Source of the DNA: Cytophagaceae bacterium
GTDB lineage: Bacteria; Bacteroidota; Bacteroidia; Cytophagales; Flexibacteraceae
Assembly: GCA_027490155.1 (NCBI GenBank)
Contig: JAIXYP010000063.1
Span: 1-61,037 of the forward strand
Direction: 5' to 3'
DNA length: 61,037 nt
The notes beneath the pieces were generated by a model that saw only the letters and a program-made list of their open reading frames with translations, was not told where the DNA came from and did not search any database. Position numbers and translations under genes: made by a program. This document shows, piece after piece, positions 5,868 through 16,900 of this stretch. Positions within the stretch are counted from its first letter, which is position 1. The number at the start of each line of letters is the position of its first letter.

Positions 5868-8717
5868 TTAATGCGCATCAAGCCAATTAGCACCTGTACC
5901 CATCCCAATTTCCATCGGGACGGGGAGCTCAATGGCAGTGCGCATCAGTTCTTCAACCTTGGTTTTAAGTAGCTCTACCTCCTCAAGATGTGCATCAAAT
6001 ACCAATTCATCATGTACTTGAAGGACCATGCGGCTGCGCAGTTTTTCGGCCTTCATCCAGCGTTGGATATTGATCATCGCAACCTTGATCATATCAGCAG
6101 CGGAGCCTTGGATTGGGGCATTGATTGCGTTGCGTTCGGCAAAACCACGATCGGTAATGTTGCGGCTATTGATATTTGGCAGGTAGCGGCGACGGCCCAA
6201 GATGGTGGTAACGTATTCCTGCTCCCGGGCATCGTTAACGACCTTTTCCATATAGGTTTTGACAGCAGGGAACTCCAGAAAGTAGTTCTCGATGATCTCG
6301 GCAGCCTCTTTGCGAGGGATACTGAGGCGTTGGCTAAGTCCAAAGGCAGAAATGCCATAAATGATGCCAAAATTGGCTGTTTTGGCCTTCCGGCGCATAT
6401 CGCTATCCACATCGTTGAGGTCCACTTTATACAGACGGCTGGCCGTGATGGAGTGGATGTCACTGCCCTGTCTAAAGGCCTCAATCATGGTGGCATCGTT
6501 GGCAAAGGCGGCCATGATTCGGAGCTCAATCTGCGAATAATCAGCACTCAAGATGGTGTATTCCGCAGATCGTGGCACAAATGCCTTGCGGATTTCCCGC
6601 CCCCTAGCCGTCCTTATCGGGATGTTCTGGAGGTTAGGATTGGTGCTGCTGAGGCGGCCAGTAGCAGCTACAGCTTGGTTATAGCTTGTATGCACCCGCC
6701 CATCCGATGGGCTAATGAGACTCGGGAGAGCATCGATATAGGTGCTTTTGAGTTTCTGGAGCTCACGATATTCTAGGATCAGTGCGGCAATTTTATGCTC
6801 ATCTGCCATTTTACTCAGGATCTCTTCCCCTGTGGCATATTGGCCTGTTTTGGTCTTTTTGGCCTTGGCATCTAGCTTGAGTTTGTCGAACAAAATTCGA
6901 CCTAATTGAGCAGGGGACGCAATGTTAAATTCCTCACCAGCAACTTGATAGATCTCTTGTTCGATGATTTTGGCTTCTTGTGCCATTGTCGTCGAAAGCT
7001 CGCCCAGAACGGAGGTGTCCACGGTGATACCCTCAAACTCCATATCAGCTAAGACATTGACTAGCGGTGCTTCGACCTCATCTAGTAGTTTATTGAGGCC
7101 TACTTGGTCTATTTGTGGTTTCAGGACCTGTGCCAACTGCCAGGTGATGTCTGCATCTTCGGCGGCATATTCTGCAACATCAGCCAGGTCGGCATCGCGC
7201 ATGGTACCTTGTGCCTTGCCTTTTTTGCCAATTAGGCTATCGATTTTAATGGTTTTGTAACTGAGCAAAGTCTCAGCCATGATGTCCATGCCATGGCGTT
7301 TGTCAGGCTCCAGCAGGTAGTGGGCCAACATAGTATCATAAATGGGACCAGCGACCTCTATCTGGTACTTCTTGAGCACCAGGATATCATATTTGAGGTT
7401 CTGGCCAATCTTGGTGATATTATCATCCTGCCAAACTGGGGCAAAATGAGCTAAGATTTGGGCTGCTTCAGCTTCATCTGTCGGGATGGGGACGTAATAG
7501 GCTTCACCCTTGGTCCAAGCAAATGATAGACCCACCAAACGGGCATCCACGGCATCAAGCGAGTCAGTTTCGGTATCAAAACAGAAACTCGTGAGGGTGG
7601 CTAGGTGGGCAGTCAGTGCCTTGATTTTGGCCTCCGTCTGGCAGATGTGGTAAAGGTGGGGTGTGGTATCTGCAGTAGCTAGCTCAATAAATTGGGTATT
7701 ACCATCTTGGTCTGATAGGTCTTGCTCTGACGCTGGTTTATCAGATGTAGACGTAGCAGCACCAAAGAGATCAAACTGGCCTGCTGCAGCGGCTTTTTGC
7801 TGTTGTTTGCTGGTCGGTGCCGCTGTTGGGCTACCGATTTCTTCGCCTAAGATTTTCTTGGCAATGGTCCTGAATTCCAGCTCTTCGAAAAGTGGTTTAA
7901 GGAGGTCCTTGTTAGGTGCGTTAAGTAAAAGATCATCCTCGACGAAATCTACAGGTGCGTCTAGTAGGATGGTGGCTAGCTCCTTACTCTGGAGGCCTTG
8001 TGAAGCAAACTGCGCCACATTTTCGGCCATTTTGCCTTTGAGCTGATGGACGTTGGCGATCAAGTTCTCGACTGTACCGTATTCGGCAATGAGTTTTTTG
8101 GCTGTTTTCTCCCCAATACCCGGGATACCCGGGATATTATCCACAGCATCTCCTTGCAGGCCCAAGATGTCTTGCACTTGATCGATGCGGCTGATTTCCC
8201 AACGCTCCAAGACCTCTGCAACGCCCAGTTTTTCAGGCCCTTTGCCCATGAAGGCGGGTTTGTAAACGAAGATATTCTCAGACACGAGTTGGCAATAGTC
8301 CTTGTCAGGGGTCATCATATAGACCTCAAAACCAGCTGCTTCAGCTTTTTTGGCAAGGGTGCCGATCACGTCATCAGCCTCATAACCCTCGGCCAGCAGG
8401 ATCGGTATGCCAAAGCCATTTAGCATCTGCATAATATAGGGCACCGCAATCGAGATATCTTCTGGCTGCTCTGCTCGGTTGGCCTTGTATTGCTCGAAGC
8501 TGATATGCCGCACAGTAGGGGAGGCGGTATCAAAAGCAACACCAATATGTGTAGGTTTTTCCTTGTTGATGACCTCAAGTAAGGTATTCAGGAAGCCGAA
8601 AATGGGTCCAGTGCTCATGCCTTTGGAGGTCACCCGCGGGTTTTTGCTGAATGCAAAGTGGGCGCGATAGATCAAGGCAAAAGCATCGAGCAAAAAGAGT
8701 TTTCGGTTGGCTGACAT
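5868..8717 (-). CDS. polA: DNA polymerase I
   Basis: 949 residues with all three domains. The 5'-3' exonuclease/flap domain (about 1-290) has LFLLDAFALIYRAHFAF, GYEADDVIGTLAKKA and GDAVDNIPGIPGIGEKTA. The 3'-5' exonuclease domain (about 350-550) keeps its metal ligands: FDTETDS (Exo I), IGQNLKYDIL (Exo II) and YAAEDADIT (Exo III), so proofreading should be intact. The polymerase domain (about 560-949) has motif A SADYSQIELR near 726, motif B RRKAKTANFGIIYG and motif C LQVHDELVFDA near 900. A Gln/Ala-rich low-complexity linker separates the first two domains. The enzyme fills gaps, removes Okazaki primers and acts in excision repair. It is a single-gene unit between terminators. Confidence 0.97.
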   Translation of the reverse strand: MSANRKLFLLDAFALIYRAHFAFSKNPRVTSKGMSTGPIFGFLNTLLEVINKEKPTHIGVAFDTASPTVRHISFEQYKANRAEQPEDISIAVPYIMQMLNGFGIPILLAEGYEADDVIGTLAKKAEAAGFEVYMMTPDKDYCQLVSENIFVYKPAFMGKGPEKLGVAEVLERWEISRIDQVQDILGLQGDAVDNIPGIPGIGEKTAKKLIAEYGTVENLIANVHQLKGKMAENVAQFASQGLQSKELATILLDAPVDFVEDDLLLNAPNKDLLKPLFEELEFRTIAKKILGEEIGSPTAAPTSKQQQKAAAAGQFDLFGAATSTSDKPASEQDLSDQDGNTQFIELATADTTPHLYHICQTEAKIKALTAHLATLTSFCFDTETDSLDAVDARLVGLSFAWTKGEAYYVPIPTDEAEAAQILAHFAPVWQDDNITKIGQNLKYDILVLKKYQIEVAGPIYDTMLAHYLLEPDKRHGMDIMAETLLSYKTIKIDSLIGKKGKAQGTMRDADLADVAEYAAEDADITWQLAQVLKPQIDQVGLNKLLDEVEAPLVNVLADMEFEGITVDTSVLGELSTTMAQEAKIIEQEIYQVAGEEFNIASPAQLGRILFDKLKLDAKAKKTKTGQYATGEEILSKMADEHKIAALILEYRELQKLKSTYIDALPSLISPSDGRVHTSYNQAVAATGRLSSTNPNLQNIPIRTARGREIRKAFVPRSAEYTILSADYSQIELRIMAAFANDATMIEAFRQGSDIHSITASRLYKVDLNDVDSDMRRKAKTANFGIIYGISAFGLSQRLSIPRKEAAEIIENYFLEFPAVKTYMEKVVNDAREQEYVTTILGRRRYLPNINSRNITDRGFAERNAINAPIQGSAADMIKVAMINIQRWMKAEKLRSRMVLQVHDELVFDAHLEEVELLKTKVEELMRTAIELPVPMEIGMGTGANWLDAH

Positions 8718-8977
8718 TGCAGGAAGGGTAGGGTAGGGCGTTGTGCGATTTTGGTTTGACTCGATCTGACCTGATTAGTGCAGTTAACTTGGCTCAGTTA
8801 CCAAAACCGCTATGCCACGATTGTTGGCAAGGATCGGTGGGCAAAATACTAGTTTTTGATCTGGAAACGGCCTGATAGCTGAGAAATGCCCCTTATGTCA
8901 TGATCACTTTGCTTTTGACTGTTAGGCTATTGATATATCAAACGGAATACTTGGACCTAAGTGGGACCGAAACCAAA
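8718..8977. other. Intergenic region upstream of polA, no gene seen
   Basis: About 260 bp between the terminator at 8978-9018 and the polA start. No credible ORF or tRNA is visible. A weak TACCCTTC lies just before the polA ATG; no exact TAnnTTTG box was found. Confidence 0.4.
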
Positions 8978-9018
8978 CAAAAAGCCACCTACATACCTTG
9001 GTACATAGGTGGCTTTTG
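8978..9018 (-). terminator. Intrinsic terminator of the PID-CTERM-like gene
   Basis: AAAAGCCACCTA pairs with TAGGTGGCTTTT around a loop of about 14 nt. The A/T flanks give a U-run on the minus strand. It lies 22 bp after the stop of the 69-residue gene and separates it from polA. Confidence 0.8.
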
Positions 9019-9040
9019 TAATGCCAATTGACGCTGCGAA

Positions 9041-9250
9041 TTAGGCAGCTTTGGCTTTTTTGCTGAATAACTTCAGTCTTTTGCTTGCAAGGCCGATTCC
9101 GGCAGCGGCAATCAGGCTTATGCCACCATCTACTGGGATTGGTGCCGGTCCGCCTTCAGGTGGATTGTCGTCAAAGTTTGGTGGCTCTTGTGCATGGCTG
9201 ACCAAGGTCAACATCAGGAGGGCAAATGACAGAATAAGTGCCTTTTTCAT
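9041..9250 (-). CDS. Short exported protein with PID-CTERM-like sorting tail
   Basis: From ATG 9250 the product has 69 residues: a signal peptide (MKKALILSFALLMLTLVSHA, cleavage near HAQ), an acidic Pro-rich stretch (EPPNFDDNPPEGG), then PAPIPVDGGISLIAAAGIGL and a basic end (ASKRLKLFSKKAKAA). P-I/V-D-G-G before a hydrophobic helix and a Lys-rich tail is the layout of the short Bacteroidota proteins called PID-CTERM. Their sorting enzyme and function are not known to me. The open frame continues upstream of 9250, but the signal peptide fixes the start. It lies 109 bp downstream of the 1405-residue T9SS protein on the same strand; a weak hairpin (9313-9337) lies between them. Confidence 0.7.
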   Translation of the reverse strand: MKKALILSFALLMLTLVSHAQEPPNFDDNPPEGGPAPIPVDGGISLIAAAGIGLASKRLKLFSKKAKAA

Positions 9251-9312
9251 ATCTATGTCTTTAGCTGATCTTGGCCTGGATGGCCTAGGGACCGCTTTTT
9301 GGGCAAGACCGC

Positions 9313-9337
9313 TGGGGTGCAGGCTAACTACACCCCA
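9313..9337 (-). terminator. Hairpin between T9SS type A gene and PID-CTERM-like gene
   Basis: TGGGGTG (9313-9319) pairs with CACCCCA (9331-9337), 22 bp beyond the stop of the large gene. No U-run follows on the minus strand, so it may only attenuate or process the transcript. Confidence 0.35.
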
Positions 9338-9359
9338 ATTGGCGCTTGCGAGTGGAAAT

Positions 9360-12300
9360 TTAGTTCTGGATGAGGATCTGTTGTGATTTGACACCACTGT
9401 TGCTACCCATCAGGATGGTGTACAGGCCAGATTTGAGGCCCATCGGAACGGCAATATGCTCGGCAGTGCTGCTGACGATGATTTTGCTGGTGGCGGCAAC
9501 ACGACCAACGGCATCAATCGCTTGGATGCTGATTGACTCGCCGACTTCGAAGCCATTGAGGGCCAACATTAGTGCGTTACCAGCACTTGGGTTCGGGTAG
9601 ATATTGGCAGACTTACCGACAACCAGTGTATTGAGGTTGGTAACCATTGGGGTGAAGACTAGCTCAAAACGATTAGAACCAAAGGTGGTGGTGTCGGTAT
9701 TGAGGATGTTGAATGCGTATGCAGGATTAACAGCCAAGTTGGTATAGGTGCGGAGTTTGCGGTCCTTTAGATACCAAGTGGCGTTTGCAGGCAAGTTGCT
9801 GAAATTGAGTGTGTAAGCACCACTTGCAGCTGCCTGAACGTATAGCCTAATGCTGTCACGGGTGGCAGGCATTGGGCGTAGATCAGCGGTTAGCAGGAAG
9901 TTGTCACCACTGTAGCTAGCAATATTGAGGGTCGATCCGCTGAACTTAGGGACGTCGTGCTGGGCATCTTTGTTACGGCTATAACCGCTGTTGTTGTCAA
10001 AGGCAAACAAAACTTCGTCTGAGGTGCCAGTGGCATTTGTAAGGACGGCACGCATCACGGAATTGTTGCCAGATCGGTAGAATGAGGCAGTTGCAGAGGT
10101 TTTGGCGTTCTCGGTTACGCTCAAAGCTGGGGATGCTCCACTTGCCTGAACGAAGAAACCTTGGCCACTCGGGATAATGCCAGACCCACTATTGTATGAC
10201 ACGTAGGTCGGGCCAACTTTGATCAGGCCTTTATACTGCGAACCAGTGTAATACATCATCGTATTCTGGACGTTAGTACGGATCCAATTGCTTTCCGCTT
10301 CCCAGTCAATTGGGGCTTGGTATGGGTTTGCGACCAAGTTCCAGGCATTCCCAGCGTTTGTGATGCCAGCAAAGTTGTGCGTTCCTGTTACAGGCGTGCC
10401 GTTCCAGTACATAATGCCAGGGCCAGCAGGAGGGCCGTAGAGGCCTGTAGCACCATTGTTTAGGGTTAAAAAAGGTGTGCGAGCATAGATCCTTAGACCT
10501 CGGCCTGGTGCAAATGTTTGGCTAAGGGTAGCGGCAGTGCCGCCTGCCCATGTACCACCATTGCTGAACGTGAAAACACTTGGTTGCGTACCGCCACCAG
10601 TCGAGAAGGTAAAGTTGATGCCGTTGGAGCCAAGGGCAGTTTCAGACCAGTCACCAAGGGTTTTGCTGCTGATAGGGCTTCCAACTAGCATCCAACGTGG
10701 GGTAGTGCCAAAATAGCGTTGTGCAGTGATGTTGCTGATGCCTGTAATTGACCCTGAGGCATCGATTGTATCAAGTACAGCAGTGCCTGCAGCAGAGCTG
10801 AGGAAAACCACATTATTACCACCTAAGGCAAGCGTGCCACGACGAACACGAACACGACCACCGATCTGGACGTCCGTATTGACGGTTAGGCTGCGGACGG
10901 TCCAGATGGTATTGATCCTGTTGTTAGGGGCATTGTCAAAACCAACACCACCTGCTGAGGTCACACCACCCGTAAGAGGTCCGTGTATGTAGATGGTACC
11001 TGAGCCCGTGCCGCGGATTACGGCTCCTGAGCCAGAGAATGAGCTGCTATGGTTTAATGCTAGGCGGCTTGTGTTGAGGGCCAAAATTCCGTTGGTGAGG
11101 TTGACGGTGCCATAAGTGGTGAGATTGCCGCCGAGGGTCACAACGCCAGATGTATTGATGGTCAGGGTGTTAACAGCCATAACGCCTGTGGGCAAAGTGT
11201 AGGTCGAGCTGCCTGTGAGGGCTAGGCTAGAGTTCTGCGTAGTGGCAATTTGGCCACTCGTTGTTGAAACTGATCCGCTGATGGTCAGGGTGTTAGTGAA
11301 GACCCTGAGGGTGCCAGATGTCAAAGTAACAGTGCCAGAAATATTCGTGGCACCAACTAGGTATGCGCCTTCGCCAATGATGGTGATGTTACCTAACGTG
11401 CCGGTTGGCAGGGCAACAGGTGCATCAGCATTGACTGCATAAGTACCAGATGATCCGAAGTTAATGGTGCCAGTACCTTGGAAACCATAACCACCATTTG
11501 TGAGGGCTAGTCCTGTAGCTGTGACAGTGCTGACGAGGCGGACATAGCTATTCTTTGTCAGGCCGATGGTGCCGGTTGTGGTTAGGCTACCACCAGCTGT
11601 TGTGCTGTCAATGATACCACCCAATGATGTCCCAGAAGCAAAATTGACCGTGCCTAGGGCACGACCACTACCACGAAGGACGATGTTGCCGTATCCTGTG
11701 GCGTCATAGATGCTACCGGAGCCTGCAAAAGCACTGCTACCAGACATCACCAAGTTAAAACCATTAAGGTCAAGGGTTCCGTTTATGGTGAGGGTACCCG
11801 AAACCAAAACATCGCTACCCAGCTTTAGGGTGCTGGTGGATGGGATGCTAATGTTGTTGTAGACAACGGCAGAGGCAGGATTGAAGCGTCCTGAGCCTGA
11901 GGTTATAAACGTGACTGTGTTGCCTGTCGGGATGGTGAGTGTGGCATCAGAGCCTGACATGGTCTTGGCAGTAATGTTGAGCAAAACATCGCCATTGGCA
12001 GAAGCTGCAAGGGCAGTAGCAAGGTCAGTATGTGTGGCTTGGAACGTATTGCTGCTATTGACCCTAAAAACTGGGCTGTTATAGCCGCTCGTGAGGGCAG
12101 TTGTCTGGAATCCCGAGATATCTAGGTTGGTGTTCCAGTTGGTATAGGCAGTATATTGTGAAGCACCTTCGAGTGTAGTGGCATCAAAAAGCCCTAGCTG
12201 AACAGCAGCTGTTGATGCTGCGCTTGGGTTGGATGTAATCACACCAGTACCAGCGTTAAAGGCTACAACGCCGAATGCACCTCCTGTGCCTGCAAAAGGT

Positions 12301-13577
12301 GTAGCAGGTGTGGTTGATCCCGTTAGTCCAGCTGTGGGGTTGTTAGCAGCTATGATCCCAGATGTTGATATTTGGTTTGATCCATTTGTTGTGCCGGCAA
12401 GGCCTGCCAATACTTTGGAGTGCTTGCTGGCGCCTAGGGCATTCCAGTAATTATTGGTAGCTGTTACCGTGCCATAAGTAGTTGCGCCACCAAAGACTTG
12501 CAGACCACCGGAGCTGCGGTGTGCTTGTGGGAAGGCGTTGTAACGAATAGAAAGGGTACCAGTGATGTCATTCTGCATATTGATGCCGACCTGCAGTTTG
12601 CCAGTCAAAGCAGAGCTAAACTCGCAACCTTCGACCGTGATGTTGCTGATCGAGGCATTGCCTGCGGTTGGCTGGAAGTAAATGCCACGCTTCTGGAGAT
12701 TGCTAGGTGAGATAGACTCACTATGTGTGCTATAAAAACGGCAATACTTGAATGTCAGGTTAGAATACGTTTTGCCAACCTGCACAAAGTTGACCAAGTT
12801 ACTGGCCCCTGTATTGGTGCCAGCACGGTGGAAAACGCAGTTTTGGAATGTTGCGTTCGACAACTTCTGGATCTGGAGCACCTGCAGGTTGGAGCCTGAT
12901 GCTGTTTGATTTTGATCAAAAGCACAGTTGGTCACGGTCAGGTTGTTGACATCGACTGTACTTGGGTTTGTTGTCTGGGTGAGTGTGATAGCAGGACCTG
13001 TATTGGCCCTAACTTGGGTGTTTCGAATTACCCAACCGTCAACGCCAACATTGTTTGCAACCGTTATGCCGTTGCCGTTGCCGGTGATGTTGCAACCTAT
13101 CATGACAAGATCGTCGCTGGTGGCAGTGACGTTGACGCCAAACGAGGTGCAAGCGATGATGGTGACGTTATAGAGGGATAGTTTGCCTGTTGTGATCGCA
13201 ACACCTGTGCCGGCATTATTGATCCGGAGGTTACGAAGTTCCTGACGTAGGCTACCGTTAAGTGCAGCCGATGCAGTAACAGTAGAGTTAATAATGGTTC
13301 CTCCTGTCGTCTCGTTACCAGCGCCAATGATGTTAACCCGCTTAGAAAGTGTGAATCCGGCAAAGGTCCCTGGCCCGACAATGATGTTGTCGCCATCAGA
13401 TGCCAAGGAGATGGCCTGGGCGATGGTCAATAAAGACGAGTCACGGTTTTGTGCTTGAACAAAGGACCTGCCATTGTTACCAGCCGAACTGACATATAGG
13501 GTTGTTGCTGAGGTCCAGTAGCTGAGCAAGAGCAGCCCAAGGACAAGTAGAGGTCCTTGTAAAGGTCTGATTTTCAT
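9360..13577 (-). CDS. Secreted beta-helix surface protein with T9SS type A sorting domain
   Basis: 1405 residues. A signal peptide (MKIRPLQGPLLVLGLLLLSY, cleavage near TSATT) leads into a right-handed parallel beta-helix region (about 25-340), which starts TLYVSSAGNNGR and TIAQAISLASDGDNIIVGPG. Residues about 540-920 form a second beta-solenoid of short repeats of the type SGTLTINGTLDLNGFNL. A Gly/Asn-rich beta-sandwich stretch follows. The last 75 residues (ANIYPNPSAGN ... GLKSGLYTILMGSNSG ... QQILIQN) are a T9SS type A domain, which directs export across the outer membrane and cell-surface attachment or release. No catalytic site is recognisable, so an adhesin or structural role is inferred. 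It diverges from the 4422-residue giant, whose first module begins in the same way. Confidence 0.85.
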   Translation of the reverse strand: MKIRPLQGPLLVLGLLLLSYWTSATTLYVSSAGNNGRSFVQAQNRDSSLLTIAQAISLASDGDNIIVGPGTFAGFTLSKRVNIIGAGNETTGGTIINSTVTASAALNGSLRQELRNLRINNAGTGVAITTGKLSLYNVTIIACTSFGVNVTATSDDLVMIGCNITGNGNGITVANNVGVDGWVIRNTQVRANTGPAITLTQTTNPSTVDVNNLTVTNCAFDQNQTASGSNLQVLQIQKLSNATFQNCVFHRAGTNTGASNLVNFVQVGKTYSNLTFKYCRFYSTHSESISPSNLQKRGIYFQPTAGNASISNITVEGCEFSSALTGKLQVGINMQNDITGTLSIRYNAFPQAHRSSGGLQVFGGATTYGTVTATNNYWNALGASKHSKVLAGLAGTTNGSNQISTSGIIAANNPTAGLTGSTTPATPFAGTGGAFGVVAFNAGTGVITSNPSAASTAAVQLGLFDATTLEGASQYTAYTNWNTNLDISGFQTTALTSGYNSPVFRVNSSNTFQATHTDLATALAASANGDVLLNITAKTMSGSDATLTIPTGNTVTFITSGSGRFNPASAVVYNNISIPSTSTLKLGSDVLVSGTLTINGTLDLNGFNLVMSGSSAFAGSGSIYDATGYGNIVLRGSGRALGTVNFASGTSLGGIIDSTTAGGSLTTTGTIGLTKNSYVRLVSTVTATGLALTNGGYGFQGTGTINFGSSGTYAVNADAPVALPTGTLGNITIIGEGAYLVGATNISGTVTLTSGTLRVFTNTLTISGSVSTTSGQIATTQNSSLALTGSSTYTLPTGVMAVNTLTINTSGVVTLGGNLTTYGTVNLTNGILALNTSRLALNHSSSFSGSGAVIRGTGSGTIYIHGPLTGGVTSAGGVGFDNAPNNRINTIWTVRSLTVNTDVQIGGRVRVRRGTLALGGNNVVFLSSAAGTAVLDTIDASGSITGISNITAQRYFGTTPRWMLVGSPISSKTLGDWSETALGSNGINFTFSTGGGTQPSVFTFSNGGTWAGGTAATLSQTFAPGRGLRIYARTPFLTLNNGATGLYGPPAGPGIMYWNGTPVTGTHNFAGITNAGNAWNLVANPYQAPIDWEAESNWIRTNVQNTMMYYTGSQYKGLIKVGPTYVSYNSGSGIIPSGQGFFVQASGASPALSVTENAKTSATASFYRSGNNSVMRAVLTNATGTSDEVLFAFDNNSGYSRNKDAQHDVPKFSGSTLNIASYSGDNFLLTADLRPMPATRDSIRLYVQAAASGAYTLNFSNLPANATWYLKDRKLRTYTNLAVNPAYAFNILNTDTTTFGSNRFELVFTPMVTNLNTLVVGKSANIYPNPSAGNALMLALNGFEVGESISIQAIDAVGRVAATSKIIVSSTAEHIAVPMGLKSGLYTILMGSNSGVKSQQILIQN

Positions 13578-13929
13578 AAAGTAAATTCGTAGGTAAGCTA
13601 ATTTATTCAGGTGGGGTGTACTTTAGGTTGATACCAACCTGACCGTAAAAGTAACCATAAAATTTTGGTAGCTCAAAACAGAAATCTAGAATACTTTACA
13701 AATCATTTTTAGACTTCCATATTAAGATATTTGACTGACAAAAACGCAAACTTGATAGTATTTAGCCTAACTTTTGTCGAAAATATGGTTCAAAAAAAAG
13801 CAGGGTACACTATATCCACACAGGCACGTGAGGTCATCTCAGGAAAAAAAACTAACGATTATGTTTGCCTAGTATTGTAATGACGTTAAAATTGGGTTAG
13901 CTTCGCCCCTTCAAATAAGTACACTTAAC
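13578..13929. promoter_or_regulatory. Divergent promoter region of the two giant surface-protein genes
   Basis: 352 bp, AT-rich. For the leftward gene TTTTG (13678-13674), 20 bp and TACTTTTA (13653-13646) match the -33/-7 pattern. A 6-bp hairpin (AGGTTG/CAACCT, 13625-13640) would lie in its 5' UTR. For the rightward gene an exact -7 box TATGTTTG lies at 13860-13867, about 60 bp before the ATG, with a poor -33 and an A-run beginning at 13843. No Shine-Dalgarno sequence precedes either start. Confidence 0.5.
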
Positions 13930-16900
13930 ATGAGAAAAAGCGTCCTAACCTCATTCGCGGCACTAGTGCTATCGGTTGTGGCTATGTACACCGCTCGAGC
14001 TGCCACATATTACGTGGCCAACTCAGGAGATGACATACGTCCGCCGGCGACTGCACGTAACATCGCTACACCATGGCAGACGATTGCTTTTGCAATTTCC
14101 CAATCTGTTGACGGCGATATTATAGTGGTTGCCCCTGGATCCTATCCAGAAAATTTGTCCATCACCAAATCCATCACCCTGACAGGTGGAGGTGTATCCA
14201 AGCCAGTATTGCTTGGAGGCACTGGCGGAGGGAATGCTGTCATCTCGGTGTCAGCGCCTAATGTGACTGTCAACGGTTTTGTGATCGAGGTCGATCAGGC
14301 CAATAATCTGTATGGCATCATCTCAAACAGTACTAATATCGACGGTCTCAGGATCACGAGCAACACCATTCTCAGCACCGCTGTGTCCGGTAATCCGCTC
14401 TGCCTGCAGTTCCCGACGATGGGTATCTTTTTGCAAGGAATCGGCACATCATCCTACACCATCAGTCGGAACATCGTTTATCCGAAGAATCCAGCTACAA
14501 CCTGCGTCTTTGGTCGTTCGGTACGTGTAGTCGGTGGGCGTGGTACAATTGGTGGTCCTACACTTGCTGATAGCAACTTGTTTGGGTCCTACTACTCAGT
14601 GCAGCTGGCTGGTCCGGCAGGCCCTGTGACGATCTCTAACAACCACATGTTCGGTATTGGTGTACACATTGTTGACCCATTGGCAAACTCTGGTACCCAC
14701 AATGTCACTAACAACCGTCTTGAGCCTGGGGTACCTGGATCGGTTCCACAACTAATCGAAGTGCGTGGTGTGACTCGAGCCAACTCTGCGGTTAACGTTA
14801 CTGGCAATACGCTCAGCAACTATAATTATATAGGTGTACTTTCTGCTCGCTCTAATAATGTCACTATCGCAAACAATAGTTTCACGCCACGTGACACTTC
14901 TTCGTTTGCGCACATCATGGTCAACTCCAAGCAAGAAACTGCTGGATCTGCTGCCTCACAAACCGCTTTCACGAACGGTATCGTCGTCACAGGCAATACT
15001 TTCCGTAGTGCCCCAAGCTATCCTAATACAGGAATTGGTGTTTGGTTTGCTGACCATAATAACATTGCTGGTCCTGCTACATTTGCCCCTATCACCATTG
15101 GTGGGGCTGGTGCTTTGGCCAATACCTTTAATATAGGTATTAAAAACTACATAGCCCTCGATACTGCAAGCGGCCCTAGTATCCTTAACCCCTTGTACCC
15201 TGACGAAACTCCTATTACATCAACCACGATGTCACCTGCCAATGTTGCCGTCAATGCGATGGGTAACAATTTTGGCGTTTCAGGGGGTACAATAAGGCCT
15301 TCTGCTATGACGATCGCTCAGTTGTTCCAGCTTGAAGATCATATCCAACATGGTGTTGACCTTTCATCACTTGGCTTTGTCACTGTTACCACTGGTACTG
15401 CTTATGTCACCCCGACTAGTTTCCTAGCTCCTCGGAGCATGGCAGGTAGCATCCAACGTGGTGTTGACAATGTTGCCCTTAACGGAACTGTTCTTGTTAA
15501 TGCAGGCACTTACACCGAGAATGTTAACGTCAATCGTAGCGTTACTGTTTCAGGTACAACACTTGGTCGTCCTGTCGTAAACGGTGATGCTGACTCTGCT
15601 GTTTTCTTAGTCTCAGCACCTAACGTTACCATCTCTGGCTTCAGGATTCACGTTAGCCAAGCCACTACACTTTATGGTGTGCTAGCTAGCTCTAACAATG
15701 TGAACGGTGTCATCATTACAGACAACATCATCTTGTCGGTAGCACAAGCTCGTAATTGCTCACGTTTCAACACTGTTGGTATTTGGTTACGTAACATCGG
15801 TACTAATAGGTACACCATCACACGCAACGTTGTCTCGGCACTGACCACAGATGGTAACACCTGTATCTTCGGCCGTGGTTTCCGTGCCAACGGAGGTTTC
15901 GGAACTGTCGGTGGAGCTGCAATTGCTGATAGCAATATGTTTTTAGCTGTGTACTCAACCCAGATCGTTGGGGCGAGTGGCGGTCCGGTTGTTGTAGAGA
16001 ACAACCACATGTATTTCCAAGGCATGCATTTCAATGCGCCTGCGGCCAACTCTGGCAATCACATCGTTCGTGGCAACCGTTTTGATGCGGCCTTCCCACA
16101 GTTCGTGGCAAGCCTAATTGAAATTCGTAATGTGTTTGCGACTGGTACTTCGTTGACTGTGTCAAACAACATGTTCAACAACTTTGCCTACAATGGTGTG
16201 TTCAGCACACGTAGCAATGCAGTGACTCTTAGAGGTAACACGTTTAACCCATACGACACTACGTCATTCATCGCGGTTAATGTTAATACCAAACAAGGTA
16301 CCAATGGTCCTGCTACAAGTGAGACAGCTTTGGTGAACTCGATTAACATCACGAGCAACAACTTCAACGCTGCGACAACTGCCAATGGTGGTATCGCGAT
16401 CGGATTCTATAACCACAACAATCTTTGCTCTTTCGCAAACGTCGTTGTAGGTGCTTCTGGTCAAGAGAACAGCTTTGCAAGCCGCCTTGGTGCTTATGTT
16501 TACCAAGATACGGCTGCTGGTTTCAGCGGTCAGTTGGCACAGTGGAGCGGAGAAAATCCTACCTCGATCACCAATGTTTCGCCTGCAGTTGTCAATGCTG
16601 ACATCCGTAACAACCGTGTTGATGGTCTTGCTGTCACCAGCATGAACGACAGCCAACGCTTTAACTTTAGCGACAAGGTTTGGGATGCGATTGACTGGTC
16701 TAGCCTTGGCTATCTTTCCTTCGACAACAACACAGCCTACGTAAGCAACAATGCATTCATAAGCCCTAAAACAACTTCTGCTAGCCTTGGGCGTGCGGTT
16801 GCAGTTCTGTCTGAAGCTGGCAATGTTAAGTTTACCGGTGCTTCTTTCTTGAGTGATAACATCACGTTCACTAAAGCTATTACGCTGAGCCCAACTGCTA

